This document shows, one piece after another, positions 37,583 through 53,973 of a stretch of DNA of 64,000 nt. Location of the stretch: the NCBI RefSeq assembly GCF_019264355.1, contig NZ_JAHVAH010000001.1, positions 852,001 to 916,000 of the forward strand, given 5' to 3'. The DNA is from Sphingomicrobium clamense (GTDB lineage: Bacteria > Pseudomonadota > Alphaproteobacteria > Sphingomonadales > Sphingomonadaceae). The notes below the pieces were generated by a model. It did not search any database and was not told where the DNA came from. It was given only the letters and a program-made list of their open reading frames with translations. Position numbers and translations under genes: made by a program. The first letter of the stretch is position 1, and every line of letters begins with the position of its first letter.

Positions 37583-37618
37583 GGGCCCTGTCGCTTCGGC
37601 GCCGGGGCCCTTTTTCTT
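37583..37618 (+). terminator. Terminator after entericidin copy 2
   Basis: GGGCCC / GGGCCC arms (37583-37588 and 37605-37610) around a GC-rich loop are followed by TTTTTCTT. Confidence 0.75.
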
Positions 37619-37742
37619 GCTATTCATGCCCCATCAATCCGGTGGGGGAGATGATCCTTGCGTTCGCGTCACGATGACGCTGGACGACGGCCCACCCAAT
37701 TGCCATGTGTCGGTCCGACGCTAGGCAGAAAAGGATTTGAAC

Positions 37743-37871
37743 ATGCTGCGCAAGACGATGACCCTGGTCCTTGTCGGTGCGACGCTCGCGGTTGCGGCCT
37801 GCAACACCGTGCGTGGCGCGGGCGAAGACCTGCAGTCGGTCGCCAACACGACCGAGGACGCGATCAACTAG
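37743..37871 (+). CDS. Entericidin family lipoprotein, copy 3
   Basis: A 42-residue third paralogue, separated from copy 2 by a terminator and about 180 bases, so it is probably transcribed on its own. The signal is MLRKTMTLVLVGATLAV with lipobox VAAC. The mature peptide is NTVRGAGEDLQSVANTTED. It lacks the additional Cys residues of copy 2. AAAAGGA precedes the ATG, and a strong terminator follows before the convergent rpoC. Confidence 0.85.
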   Translation: MLRKTMTLVLVGATLAVAACNTVRGAGEDLQSVANTTEDAIN

Positions 37872-37898
37872 TCGCTTCCAACAGCTCCACAAAGAGAA

Positions 37899-37934
37899 AC
37901 CCCCGGCGGATCGCTCCGCCGGGGGTTTTCTTTT
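37899..37934. terminator. Bidirectional terminator between entericidin copy 3 and rpoC
   Basis: A perfect 12-base stem ACCCCCGGCGGA / TCCGCCGGGGGT with a 4-base loop. TTTTCTTTT follows on the plus strand and TTTCTCTTT on the minus strand, where it can end the rpoBC transcript. Confidence 0.9.
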
Positions 37935-37968
37935 GGAAGGTGGCGAAGGGCCGAAGCCCCTCATCGCC

Positions 37969-42246
<4,278 letters not shown>

Positions 42247-42299
42247 TCTTTAGCGTCCTTTCGTCCCCGGGCGCGGTGGCCCGGGGAGAGAAATCCTCA

Positions 42300-46475
<4,176 letters not shown>

Positions 46476-46673
46476 CTGCTTCCCTGCGCTTGCGGAGAGC
46501 GGGCGCGCGACATCGCATCGCCAGCCTCCATTTCGAGTCTGCTGCGCGGTTCCCGGCAGTCCTTTTCCCATTCGTTCAGGCCGTGCGCGGTTCGACCCGT
46601 GTCCCGGAAAAGGCAGGAGAGCTCCGGACGCAGCGGATGCTGCGGCGGAGCCACATGTCTTTTGGATGGCCCC

Positions 46674-46701
46674 CATATAGGCCTCTGTAGGAAAAGCGCA
46701 A
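46674..46701 (-). promoter_or_regulatory. Putative promoter of rpoBC
   Basis: The minus strand reads TTGCGC, a 16-base spacer, then TATATG, about 200 bases before the rpoB ATG. The rplK promoter candidate has the same -35 hexamer. The stretch 46476-46673 would be the leader; I see no ORF or strong hairpin in it. Confidence 0.5.
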
Positions 46702-46754
46702 GAGGGCGCGCGGCAGACCGGCGGCGCCAGCACGAGCATCGAGCACGATCATCG

Positions 46755-46812
46755 TTTTTCGATATTATCGATTGACAATAAGGTTTCGCTCACTTATCGA
46801 AAAACAATAAGG
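46755..46812 (+). promoter_or_regulatory. Repeated operator before the DUF2975/HTH module
   Basis: TATCGA-TTG-ACAATAAGG (46766-46783) and TATCGA-AAA-ACAATAAGG (46795-46812) are direct repeats that match at 15 of 18 positions and start 29 bases apart. TTTTTCGATA (46755-46764) is the inverse complement of TATCGAAAAA in the second repeat. The AT-rich block stands out in GC-rich surroundings and ends 33 bases before the ATG at 46846. It is best explained as a multi-site operator for the HTH protein encoded two genes along. Confidence 0.6.
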
Positions 46813-46845
46813 CGCCGGGTGGGCGTCGTGGAAAAGGGTTTTTCG

Positions 46846-47367
46846 ATGACACAAGGGACGAAGCGCGACGGCCTGCTGGCGACGTTGCGGCTATTCATCA
46901 AATTCCTGCGCGGCCTGTCGGTGATCGGCATGGTGCTGCTGGGCGGGATCGCGATCATCTTTGCGGTGCTCCCGCCTTCGGGGCTCGAAGATGTCGGCAA
47001 GGACATGACCAAGCTGCATGCGCTCGCCCTCTCGTTCATGTTGATCGGCGCGGTTGCGATCCTGGTGATGCTGTTCGTGGCGCTCGGCAAGCTGCTCGAG
47101 ATCGTCGCCACGGTCGAAGAGGGCGATCCGTTCGTGCCTGAAAATGCCGAGCGGCTGGAGCGGATGGCGTGGCTCGCCACTTACACGATCCCGATCATGG
47201 TCGTGATCGTCGGGCTCGCGGTCTGGCTCAAGGGCGTGGTCGAAGGCATCGAACTCGACGCGCAGTTCGACTTCGGCGTGGTGTTGCTGGCGTTGTTCCT
47301 GTTCGTGCTCGCGCGCGTCTTCCGCCACGGCACCGAGATGCGACGCGATCTCGAAGGGACCGTGTGA
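46846..47367 (+). CDS. DUF2975-family membrane protein
   Basis: 173 residues with four predicted transmembrane segments: about 18-42 (LSVIGMVLLGGIAIIFAVLP), 58-80 (ALSFMLIGAVAILVMLF), 107-128 (AWLATYTIPIMVVIVGLAVWL) and 142-160 (VVLLALFLFVLARVF). After the second segment comes VEEGDPFVPENAERLERMAW, the motif I associate with DUF2975 proteins, which are regularly encoded beside a small HTH protein. Function is unknown; a membrane sensor or anti-regulator of the HTH is possible. The ATG at 46846 follows AAAAGGG. Its stop overlaps the start of the HTH gene (TGATG). Confidence 0.75.
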   Translation: MTQGTKRDGLLATLRLFIKFLRGLSVIGMVLLGGIAIIFAVLPPSGLEDVGKDMTKLHALALSFMLIGAVAILVMLFVALGKLLEIVATVEEGDPFVPENAERLERMAWLATYTIPIMVVIVGLAVWLKGVVEGIELDAQFDFGVVLLALFLFVLARVFRHGTEMRRDLEGTV

Positions 47368-47579
47368 TGCCGATCCGCATCCACCTCGATCGCAAGCTCG
47401 AAGAGAGGGGACTGACCCTCACCGAGCTTTCCGAGCGGCTGGGCATGACGCTCGCCAACCTGTCGATCCTCAAGACCGGGAAAGCGCGTGCGGTGCGCTT
47501 CTCGACCCTCGAGGCCCTGTGCCGGGAACTGGATTGCCAGCCCGGCGACCTCATCAGCTTTTCACAAGAAGGAGAATGA
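47367..47579 (+). CDS. Small HTH (Cro/CI, YozG-like) transcriptional regulator
   Basis: A 70-residue single HTH domain. MPIRIHLDRKLEERGLTLTELSERLGMTLANLSILKTGKAR contains helices 2 and 3 of the Xre fold, and FSTLEALCRELDCQPGDLI is the usual last helix. It is coupled to the DUF2975 gene by a one-base stop-start overlap. It probably binds the TATCGA...ACAATAAGG repeats upstream of the operon. Whether it represses or activates is not evident. Confidence 0.85.
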   Translation: MPIRIHLDRKLEERGLTLTELSERLGMTLANLSILKTGKARAVRFSTLEALCRELDCQPGDLISFSQEGE

Positions 47580-47581
47580 CC

Positions 47582-47674
47582 ATGACTTTCGCACTCATTT
47601 TTACCGGACTGGCCGTTGCGGCGGTTTCGGTCGTAGTCGCGATGTTGGCATCGCGCCGCCGCGCGTCGCGCTAG
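47582..47674 (+). CDS. Tiny membrane peptide, 30 residues
   Basis: An ORF beginning 2 bases after the HTH stop, with a strong AAGGAG site inside the HTH end. The product is one hydrophobic helix (FALIFTGLAVAAVSVVVAML) followed by the basic tail ASRRRASR, a single-pass topology with a cytoplasmic C-terminus. Its tight position suggests it is the third member of the DUF2975/HTH operon. No homologue comes to mind. The ribosome-binding site and codon use support translation, but there is no independent evidence. Confidence 0.6.
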   Translation: MTFALIFTGLAVAAVSVVVAMLASRRRASR

Positions 47675-47698
47675 GCTTACGCCGTCCGGAGACCAGCC

Positions 47699-48322
47699 AT
47701 GCTAGCTACCGAAGTCGTCAGCGCACTTGGGCAACTTGCCGTCGTGCTCGTTATCGTGACGTTGGCATGGGCGATTTTCGGACGGCGGCGGGCGGGCTGG
47801 CGCGAATGGCTCGGCCTCGGTTGGCCGCCAGCAGGGTGGTGGAAGGGTGCGCTGCTGATCGTTGCTGCGCTCGCTGCGATCAAGATCCCGCTCTTCACCC
47901 TGACCCCCCTCGTCGAAATCACAAGCGGCGAAAATACCGTCGGCGGCATGCTGTCGGGCAAGGGCTGGAGTGCGGAAATCATCGCGACCATCCTGGTCAT
48001 GGCGCTGGTTAAGACGGCGCTGACCGAGGAAATCCTCTTTCGCGGCTTGATCGCCAAGCGGCTGATCGGCCGGCTGGGCTTCACAATCGGTAATTTCCTC
48101 CAGGCACTTCTGTTTGCGGGCGTCCACCTTCTCATCTTCCTCGCCCCCGGAGCACCCGAGATGTCGTTGGCCTCGGTGTCGGCGTTCTTCCTGCTCCCCT
48201 TCGTCGCCGGATGGTTGATGGCCTATGCCAACGAGCGTTGGGGCGGAGGCACAATATGGCCCGGCTGGATCATCCACGGCGTCGGCAACGTCATCGCCTA
48301 TGCGGTGTTCGCAGCGGCCTGA
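47699..48322 (+). CDS. CPBP-family intramembrane metalloprotease
   Basis: A 207-residue polytopic protein of the CAAX-protease/bacteriocin-processing (ABI) family. The catalytic motifs are Glu110-Glu111 and Arg115 in TEEILFRG, His143 in FAGVHLL, and the C-terminal IIHGVGNVIAY. Six to seven hydrophobic segments are apparent. Bacterial members cleave membrane proteins or peptides, and some give self-immunity to bacteriocins. It lies 24 bases behind the 30-residue membrane peptide, so that peptide could be a substrate, but this is a guess from proximity. Confidence 0.88.
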   Translation: MLATEVVSALGQLAVVLVIVTLAWAIFGRRRAGWREWLGLGWPPAGWWKGALLIVAALAAIKIPLFTLTPLVEITSGENTVGGMLSGKGWSAEIIATILVMALVKTALTEEILFRGLIAKRLIGRLGFTIGNFLQALLFAGVHLLIFLAPGAPEMSLASVSAFFLLPFVAGWLMAYANERWGGGTIWPGWIIHGVGNVIAYAVFAAA

Positions 48323-48407
48323 CCGTTGGTCGAAAGAGACGGAGAGGCGGCTTGCCAAGTGGGCGACTGCCTTCCATCGTCCCCGCAACAGGAACAGGGG
48401 ACAACAC

Positions 48408-50408
48408 ATGAAAGCATGGATCTTGGGCGCAGCCAGCATGGTTGTTTTCGCGAGTGTGGCGCACGCGCAGGAAACCGAATTTCGGGCGATCACCAACGAT
48501 GTCGATATCGGATACGTGAAGGTCGATCGCGATGGCGACCGGATCACGGTCGAGACCGACATCAAGCAAAACGGGCGCGGACCGACGACTAACGAGGTCA
48601 TCGTGCTGGGCGAGGATGGCATTCCGGTAAGCTGGAATGTCGGCGGCACCACGACCTTCGGTTCGACGATCGACGAATATTATCGCATCGAGGATGGACG
48701 CGCGGTCTGGATGGATGCCGCCGGAGGCGGATCGGCCGACACGCCAGCCTATTATGTGACCATGAACGGCAGCGGCATGCTGCTGTCCGAGTTGCTGGTG
48801 AATGACGAGGACATGGCGATGCCAGTCCTGCCCGGAGGCACCGCGCGGCTCGAAGCCATCGAAAGCTACACCTTTGACGGAGAGGGCGGGCCGGTCGAAA
48901 CGACCACGTATGCGCTGTCGGGGCTGAGCTCGGCGCCGTCCTACGTGACGCTCGATGCCGACGGGCGCTACTTCGCCTCGGCCTCTCCGGGGTTCGCGAT
49001 GGTTCGCAAGGGGTATGAGGATGCCCAGACGCGGTTGCGCGAAAGGGCGGCGGATTACTCGGCGCAGCGCCTTTCCGGGCTTCAGGAAAAATACGCGCGC
49101 ACCTTCGAGGGGCCAGTGCGGATCACCAACGTCCACGTATTCGACAGCATCAGAAAGACGCGCGGCGAGATGGTCGACGTCGTCATGGCGGGCGACCGCA
49201 TCGCGCTGATCGAGCCGAACGGCAGCACGCCGAGCGAAGGCGAGACGGTGATCGACGGGGCGGGCGGCACGCTGGTCCCGGGCATGTATGAGATGCACGG
49301 CCATGTCGGACAGGAATCGGCGCTGAGCAATATTCTGACCGGGGTCACTTCGATCCGCGATGTCGGCAACCGCAACGACGTGCTCGACACGCTGATCGAG
49401 CGGATCGAGAAGGGCGAGATTGCGGGGCCGCGCATCACGCGCTCGGGCTTCATCGAAGGCAAGAGTGAATTCTCCTCGCGGACCGGCAAGCTGGTCGACA
49501 GCAAGGAGGCGGCGATCGAGGCGGTGCGTTGGTACGGCGCGCGCGGTTTCTGGGGGATCAAGCTTTACAATTCGATGCGAGCCGACTGGAATGCCGCGGC
49601 GATCGAGGAAGCGCACAGACTGGGGATGAAGGTGCATGGCCACGTGCCGGCCTTCGCCACCGCCGACGAGATGATCGCGGCGGGCTATGACGAGATTACC
49701 CACGCCAACCAGGCGATGCTGGGCTGGGTGATCGAGAAGGACGAGGATACGCGGACGCTGTTCCGGTTTACTGCAATGAAGCGTTTTCCGGCGCTTTCGA
49801 TCGACGAGGGGCCGGTAGCGGCGACGCTCGACGAGATGGCGGCCAAGGGGGTGGCGCACGATCCTACACTGGTCATCCACGAGCTGGGACTGGGCGCGGA
49901 GAATGGGAAGATCCGCCCGGGGTTCGAAGAAATCTATCCCAACATGCCCTCTGAATCGCAGCGAGCGATGAAGCAGGAACTGTTCGGGACGAGCGGGCCT
50001 GAAGAGCGCGCCGAATATGTCGCGGCCTACGAGTTCATCAAGGACGTGCTCACCGCGATGCACGAACGCGGGATCATGCTCGTGCCCGGTACCGACATGG
50101 GCGGTGGCTATAATTATCATCGCGAGTTGCAGCTATTCGAAGAGCTGGGCATGAGCCGCGAGGAAGTGCTCGCGCGCGCGACCATCGATATGGCGCGCTA
50201 CCTGGGGCAGGAAGAGGATCTGGGGTCGATCGAGAAGGGCAAATATGCCGACTTCTTCCTGGTCGACGGCGATCCGACGGCGGATCTCAAGGATCTCAAG
50301 AAAATCTCGATGGTGGCCAAGGGCGGGGCGATCTACTTCCCCGCCGAAGTGCAGCCGGAATTCGGGATCACTCCGTTCACGGGTGTGCCGACCATCTTGA
50401 GCGAATAG
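48408..50408 (+). CDS. Periplasmic amidohydrolase (imidazolonepropionase/prolidase-like)
   Basis: 666 residues: a signal peptide to FASVAHAQ, an N-terminal beta-rich region of about 230 residues of unknown kind, then a metal-dependent amidohydrolase domain. Metal ligands are EMHGHVGQ (first His pair), the Lys in WGIKLYNS that is carboxylated in this family, KVHGHVPAF, ITHAN and GTDMGGGYNYH. The final small domain has GSIEKGKYADFFLVDGDP. Related exported enzymes act on dipeptides or prolyl peptides; here the substrate is not evident. The ATG is preceded by AGGGGACAAC. A strong hairpin follows the stop. Confidence 0.88.
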   Translation: MKAWILGAASMVVFASVAHAQETEFRAITNDVDIGYVKVDRDGDRITVETDIKQNGRGPTTNEVIVLGEDGIPVSWNVGGTTTFGSTIDEYYRIEDGRAVWMDAAGGGSADTPAYYVTMNGSGMLLSELLVNDEDMAMPVLPGGTARLEAIESYTFDGEGGPVETTTYALSGLSSAPSYVTLDADGRYFASASPGFAMVRKGYEDAQTRLRERAADYSAQRLSGLQEKYARTFEGPVRITNVHVFDSIRKTRGEMVDVVMAGDRIALIEPNGSTPSEGETVIDGAGGTLVPGMYEMHGHVGQESALSNILTGVTSIRDVGNRNDVLDTLIERIEKGEIAGPRITRSGFIEGKSEFSSRTGKLVDSKEAAIEAVRWYGARGFWGIKLYNSMRADWNAAAIEEAHRLGMKVHGHVPAFATADEMIAAGYDEITHANQAMLGWVIEKDEDTRTLFRFTAMKRFPALSIDEGPVAATLDEMAAKGVAHDPTLVIHELGLGAENGKIRPGFEEIYPNMPSESQRAMKQELFGTSGPEERAEYVAAYEFIKDVLTAMHERGIMLVPGTDMGGGYNYHRELQLFEELGMSREEVLARATIDMARYLGQEEDLGSIEKGKYADFFLVDGDPTADLKDLKKISMVAKGGAIYFPAEVQPEFGITPFTGVPTILSE

Positions 50409-50416
50409 AAGCGCAA

Positions 50417-50448
50417 ACGGGCGCCCGCTCTCACCAGCGGGCGCCCGT
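50417..50448. terminator. Hairpin between the amidohydrolase and L,D-transpeptidase genes
   Basis: A perfect 13-base stem ACGGGCGCCCGCT / AGCGGGCGCCCGT with a 6-base loop between convergent genes. There is no T run on the plus side and only TTTG on the minus side, so termination may be inefficient or depend on Rho. Confidence 0.7.
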
Positions 50449-50487
50449 GCCCCCCGCGTCGAGCAGGGGATGGCCGGCAGGATTCGG

Positions 50488-51084
50488 CTAGCTGGTGACC
50501 GTGACCGTCGTCCCGATGTCGGTTTCGGCGAACAGCTCTGCGGCAAATTCGTGCGGCAGTCGGATGCAGCCGTGGCTGGCGGGGTAGCCCGGCAATCTGC
50601 CCGCATGGAGCGCGATGCCGTCCCAGGTCAGTCGCTGCATGTAGGGCATGGGCGCATCGTCGTAGAGGTTGGAATAATGTTCGACATTCTTCTCGAGAAT
50701 TTCGAACGTGCCGGTGGGCGTATCATGGCCGGGCTTACCCGACGAAATGGTCGAGACGCCGACGAGAATGCCCGACTTCATGACGTAGGCCTTCTGGTCC
50801 GACAGGTCGACGACGATCGACGTGTTACCGTTGACTGCCCTGGCGTCGAGCCAGGCGAATTCGCCGGGCGCGAGATCGTCGATCGCGGCGTTCATGTGGA
50901 GCTGTGACTTGGCGCGCGAGGCGAGGCCTTCGCGAGCGAGATGCTTGTCCATCTCGCTGGGCGGGGCTTCGCGGAATTCGAAGGGGCTACTATTTTCATC
51001 CGCCGACGCGATGCCGGGGGAGGTGGTGGCAAGCGCCAGGCCGAGCGCGGCCGTGGCTGCGCCAACAAAGGCGAGCGATTTCAT
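50488..51084 (-). CDS. L,D-transpeptidase (short YkuD type)
   Basis: A 198-residue exported crosslinking or protein-anchoring enzyme. Signal peptide to about PGIASA, a short linker with an acidic region, then the YkuD domain: SIVVDLSDQKAYVMKSGILV, STISSGKPGHDTPTGTF, and the catalytic HAGRLPGYPASHGCIRL with His and Cys173. The domain occupies almost the whole mature protein, in contrast with the YcbB-like enzyme at 12996. It lies next to the FAS1-domain genes on the same strand but has a terminator between, so it is likely a separate unit. Confidence 0.93.
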   Translation of the reverse strand: MKSLAFVGAATAALGLALATTSPGIASADENSSPFEFREAPPSEMDKHLAREGLASRAKSQLHMNAAIDDLAPGEFAWLDARAVNGNTSIVVDLSDQKAYVMKSGILVGVSTISSGKPGHDTPTGTFEILEKNVEHYSNLYDDAPMPYMQRLTWDGIALHAGRLPGYPASHGCIRLPHEFAAELFAETDIGTTVTVTS

Positions 51085-51251
51085 CGTCTTGTGTCTTTCA
51101 AGCTAACTGCGATTGAAAGACCAATCCGCAAACCGGAACCCAGTTCCAATAGAGCCGCAACCGTAACGATCTATGCTCTGGAGAGCGCGTTGGGCGGTTT
51201 TCTGGATGCGCCGAACCGTTTATTTCGAGCGCTTCTCTTGGACAATAAAAC

Positions 51252-51279
51252 GGGCGCTCCGAGGGGAGTCGGAGCGCCC
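51252..51279 (-). terminator. Terminator after fasciclin gene 1
   Basis: A perfect 9-base stem GGGCGCTCC / GGAGCGCCC; the minus strand continues with GTTTTATTG. It lies about 45 bases after the stop. Confidence 0.85.
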
Positions 51280-51322
51280 GAGGAAGCCCTGGCCGAAAAC
51301 GCAGGCCCGGGGGGTGGGTCGA

Positions 51323-51847
51323 TTAAAGGTCGACGGGCAGCAGCACACCGTCGATCACGTGGACCGTGCCGTTCGAGGCGTTGATGTTCTGCTTCACGAC
51401 GTTGAAGACGTTACCGTCGACATCCTGCAGCTGAATCTTGCCGTTCTTCACCATCACGGTGAGCGTCCCGCCGCCAACGGTTTCGACCTCGAGCGAGGAA
51501 CCGTTGCGATTGGCCGCGGCGATGATGTTACCCGACTTCAGGTCACCCGGAATGACATGATAGAGCAGCACGTCGGTGAGCAGGCCGTTGGGATCCGCGA
51601 GCGCTGCGTCGAGCAAGCCGTCAGGCATGTTCGCGAAAGCGCTGTTGCTGGGCGCAAGCACGGTGAAGGGGCCATCGCCGGCAAGCGTTTCGGCAAGTCC
51701 GGCCGCGACGACCGCAGTTTCGAGCGTGCTCAGGTTTTCATTGGCGACCGCGAGGTCGGTGATGGTCTTGTTTCCACCCGCGCTGGCCGGAACGCTCAGG
51801 GCGATGGCGGCGGCGGCAAAGGCGATCGTGATCTTGCGAAGTTTCAT
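51323..51847 (-). CDS. Secreted FAS1 (fasciclin) domain protein 1
   Basis: 174 residues: a signal peptide ending near SVPASAG, then one FAS1 domain. FAS1 signatures are ENLSTLETAVVAAGLAETL (H1 region), GPFTVLAPSNSAFANMP, LLYHVIPGDL and the terminal NGTVHVIDGVLLP. Such domains mediate adhesion to surfaces or between proteins and occur as secreted single-domain proteins in bacteria. It lies downstream of a second FAS1 gene and of an ECF sigma/anti-sigma pair, all on the minus strand. GGGAGACACCC precedes the ATG. Confidence 0.93.
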   Translation of the reverse strand: MKLRKITIAFAAAAIALSVPASAGGNKTITDLAVANENLSTLETAVVAAGLAETLAGDGPFTVLAPSNSAFANMPDGLLDAALADPNGLLTDVLLYHVIPGDLKSGNIIAAANRNGSSLEVETVGGGTLTVMVKNGKIQLQDVDGNVFNVVKQNINASNGTVHVIDGVLLPVDL

Positions 51848-51978
51848 TGGGTGTCTCCCTCTGGTCGAAACGGGTCCCCACCCGGCGCAATATGCGCCCC
51901 TTCGATGGTCGAGTTTTTAGGGAAGACGAGGGGCCACCGACATACAGCTAATGGTCCCACGGTCCTTGTGCCGTAAGG

Positions 51979-52003
51979 CGGGCGGGCAATGAACGCCCGC
52001 CCG
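51979..52003 (-). terminator. Hairpin after fasciclin gene 2
   Basis: A perfect 9-base stem CGGGCGGGC / GCCCGCCCG with a 7-base loop, 9 bases after the stop. No T run follows on the minus strand, so some readthrough into fasciclin gene 1 is possible. Confidence 0.6.
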
Positions 52004-52012
52004 TGCGCAAAC

Positions 52013-52534
52013 CTACGGCAGCAGAACGCCGTCGATGACGTGAATGACGCCATTGGACTGACGAAGGTCGGCGGCCGTGATGTTGAAGGTATTCCCGGAA
52101 TTGTCCTTCACGAGGATGCCGTGGTCGGTGACCATGAACCGCAGCAGGTCGCCCTGGACCGTTTCGAGCGCGACGGTGCCGTTGGAGCGCTTGGCGAGAC
52201 GTGCGATGTCGGCCGCGCGCACGTTACCTGCAACGACGTGATAAGTGAGAATGTCGGTCAGCGCGCCCTTCTGACTTGGCTGCAGCAGGCTATCGAGCGT
52301 GCCGGCCGGAAGCTTCGAAAATGCGCGATCGGTCGGTGCGAAGACGGTGAAGGGGCCGTCCGACGACAGCGTCCCCACGAGGTCGGCAGCTTTGACCGCA
52401 GCGACGAGTGTCTCGAAATCGTCGTTCGAGGCGGCGGCTTCGACGATGGTGGTCGACGGGCGCGGATGTTCGGCCGCGGCCGGAACGGCGAGCGTCGTCG
52501 CGAGGGCCAGTGCGGCAAGGGTGGTCTTCATCAT
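52013..52534 (-). CDS. Secreted FAS1 (fasciclin) domain protein 2
   Basis: 173 residues, a paralogue of fasciclin 1. It starts at the ATG 52534 behind AAAGGAGAAG; the frame above it is out of the gene. Signal peptide to about AVPAAAE, then FAS1: NDDFETLVAAVKAADLVGTL, GPFTVFAPTDRAFSKLP, LTYHVVAGNV and NGVIHVIDGVLLP. It starts about 95 bases after the end of the anti-sigma gene. In mycobacteria, SigK and RskA control FAS1 proteins (MPT70/MPT83), so this arrangement suggests that the two FAS1 genes are output of the local sigma factor. Confidence 0.93.
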   Translation of the reverse strand: MMKTTLAALALATTLAVPAAAEHPRPSTTIVEAAASNDDFETLVAAVKAADLVGTLSSDGPFTVFAPTDRAFSKLPAGTLDSLLQPSQKGALTDILTYHVVAGNVRAADIARLAKRSNGTVALETVQGDLLRFMVTDHGILVKDNSGNTFNITAADLRQSNGVIHVIDGVLLP

Positions 52535-52628
52535 GTCTCTTCTCCTTTTGGGGGCGTTCCATGTTTGGAATGCGCCTGGAGCTACGAGACCCGATGCTCG
52601 GCGGATGCATCGCCGGTGGAAATTTTTT

Positions 52629-53291
52629 CTAGACGGTCGTGAGGACGCCCTCGGCGACCGTGTCGCCCGTTGGCTCGGTGACCGGTTGGCCGACCGGTTC
52701 AAAGGTGATCATCATCTCCGTCCCGGCGGGGAGATCGGACTCCGCGACCGCGGCAACGCCGCCCTTAACGGCCGAAAACGTGCCGAGCGGGCGAGGCGTT
52801 TCTCCGTCGACCGAGACCCATAGTTGCGCATTGTGACCGTCGGGGATCGGCATGGGCCCGGGCATGGTCAGGCGCGCATCGTCAGGATCGTAGATCGCAA
52901 CCTTGGGCTGATCGAGGCCGACCACGTCGAACGCGGCGACGAGCGTCGGGGACGCAGGCTGCTCGACCGGTGCGACGGGATCAGGCGAGGTCAGCATGAC
53001 GGTGCTGACGACCGCGAGCGCAGCGGTGGCGAGAAGCGCGGCAGGCTTCCACCAGCGCGATGTGACCGGTCCGGGATCGTTGGCCGCGAGCACACGTGCT
53101 TCCAGCGAGGCAGGCGGCTCTTCGGAAGGCACTTGTGGGAAGAGCGTGGCGAAATGGTCGCGCCAGCGTTCGACCTCCCGCGCGAAGGCAGGATCGGAAA
53201 GCTGGCGGCGCAGCGCCTCGGCGCGCTCCTCGCCCTCGAGCAGCCCGAGCGCCAGTTCGGCGGCCATGTTGTCGGCGGCATCATTCGTCAT
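52629..53291 (-). CDS. RskA-type anti-sigma factor
   Basis: 220 residues. The cytoplasmic N-terminus (ELALGLLEGEERAEALRRQL, then AREVERWRDHFATLF) has the helical zinc-less anti-sigma pattern. One transmembrane segment lies at about 84-102 (PAALLATAALAVVSTVMLT). The periplasmic RskA domain follows, with HNAQLWVSVDGETPRPLG and a final LPAGTEMMITFEP. It should hold the sigma factor at the membrane until regulated proteolysis. Its ATG lies 11 bases inside the sigma gene, so the two are made in step. Confidence 0.92.
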   Translation of the reverse strand: MTNDAADNMAAELALGLLEGEERAEALRRQLSDPAFAREVERWRDHFATLFPQVPSEEPPASLEARVLAANDPGPVTSRWWKPAALLATAALAVVSTVMLTSPDPVAPVEQPASPTLVAAFDVVGLDQPKVAIYDPDDARLTMPGPMPIPDGHNAQLWVSVDGETPRPLGTFSAVKGGVAAVAESDLPAGTEMMITFEPVGQPVTEPTGDTVAEGVLTTV

Positions 53292-53859
53292 CGTTCAAAC
53301 AGTCCTTCAAGGCCATCAGGCCGCGGCGCACGCGGCTCTTCATCGTTCCGAGCGCCACGCCCTCCTTTTCCGCCAATTCGGAATAGGTCAGCCCGTTGAA
53401 AAAGGCGGTGCGGATCGCTTTGCGCTGGTCCTCGCCAAGCTTGTCCAGGCACAAATGGAGGCGCGCGCTCTGCTCGTCGGCGAGTATGAGGTCGTCCGCC
53501 GCCGGATTCTCGTCGGGAAGGTCGGCAATCTCCTCCACACCGGTCCGCTGGCGACGCCCCTGCTTCCGTTTCCAATCAATCGCCTTGTTGCGCGCAACAG
53601 TGGCGAGCCAGGTGACGGGGCTGACCCGCCCGGGTTCATAGGCCCCCGCGCGACGCCAGATTGTCATGTAGGTCTCGCTCATCACGTCCTCCGCAGCCGC
53701 CCTCGACCCGCAGATACGAAGGCAGATGCCAAAAAGCTTCGCGGACGATAGGCGGTAGAGGGTGCGAAACGCGCCGTGATCCTCGCGCCCGGTCTCGACG
53801 AGGGCGGCTTCGAGCGCGACACGGTCCTGCTGGTTCGATCGTCTGGGCGCTCCGCTCAT
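53281..53859 (-). CDS. ECF sigma factor, SigK/RpoE type
   Basis: 192 residues starting at the ATG 53859 (MSGAPRRSNQQ). Region 2 reads AFRTLYRLSSAKLFGICLRI, then EDVMSETYMTIWRRAGAYEP and VTWLATVARNKAIDWKRK. Region 4 reads LGEDQRKAIRTAFFNGLTYSELAEKEGVALGTMKSRVRRGL. It overlaps the anti-sigma gene. The pairing with an RskA-type anti-sigma and FAS1 targets matches the SigK group. The region upstream (53860-53973) is shared with the divergent DM13 gene. I could not recognise the autoregulatory promoter of this sigma in it. Confidence 0.93.
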   Translation of the reverse strand: MSGAPRRSNQQDRVALEAALVETGREDHGAFRTLYRLSSAKLFGICLRICGSRAAAEDVMSETYMTIWRRAGAYEPGRVSPVTWLATVARNKAIDWKRKQGRRQRTGVEEIADLPDENPAADDLILADEQSARLHLCLDKLGEDQRKAIRTAFFNGLTYSELAEKEGVALGTMKSRVRRGLMALKDCLNDDE

Positions 53860-53973
53860 GGGCGGCAAGGCTAAGGTGAGGGCAGGGAAAAGGGAAGGGA
53901 GGCGTAACCGGCGAGGGCTTGGCGACGAATGGGAAAACGAGCCGACTGCCCGCCGGCACAGGAAAGGCCCCGC

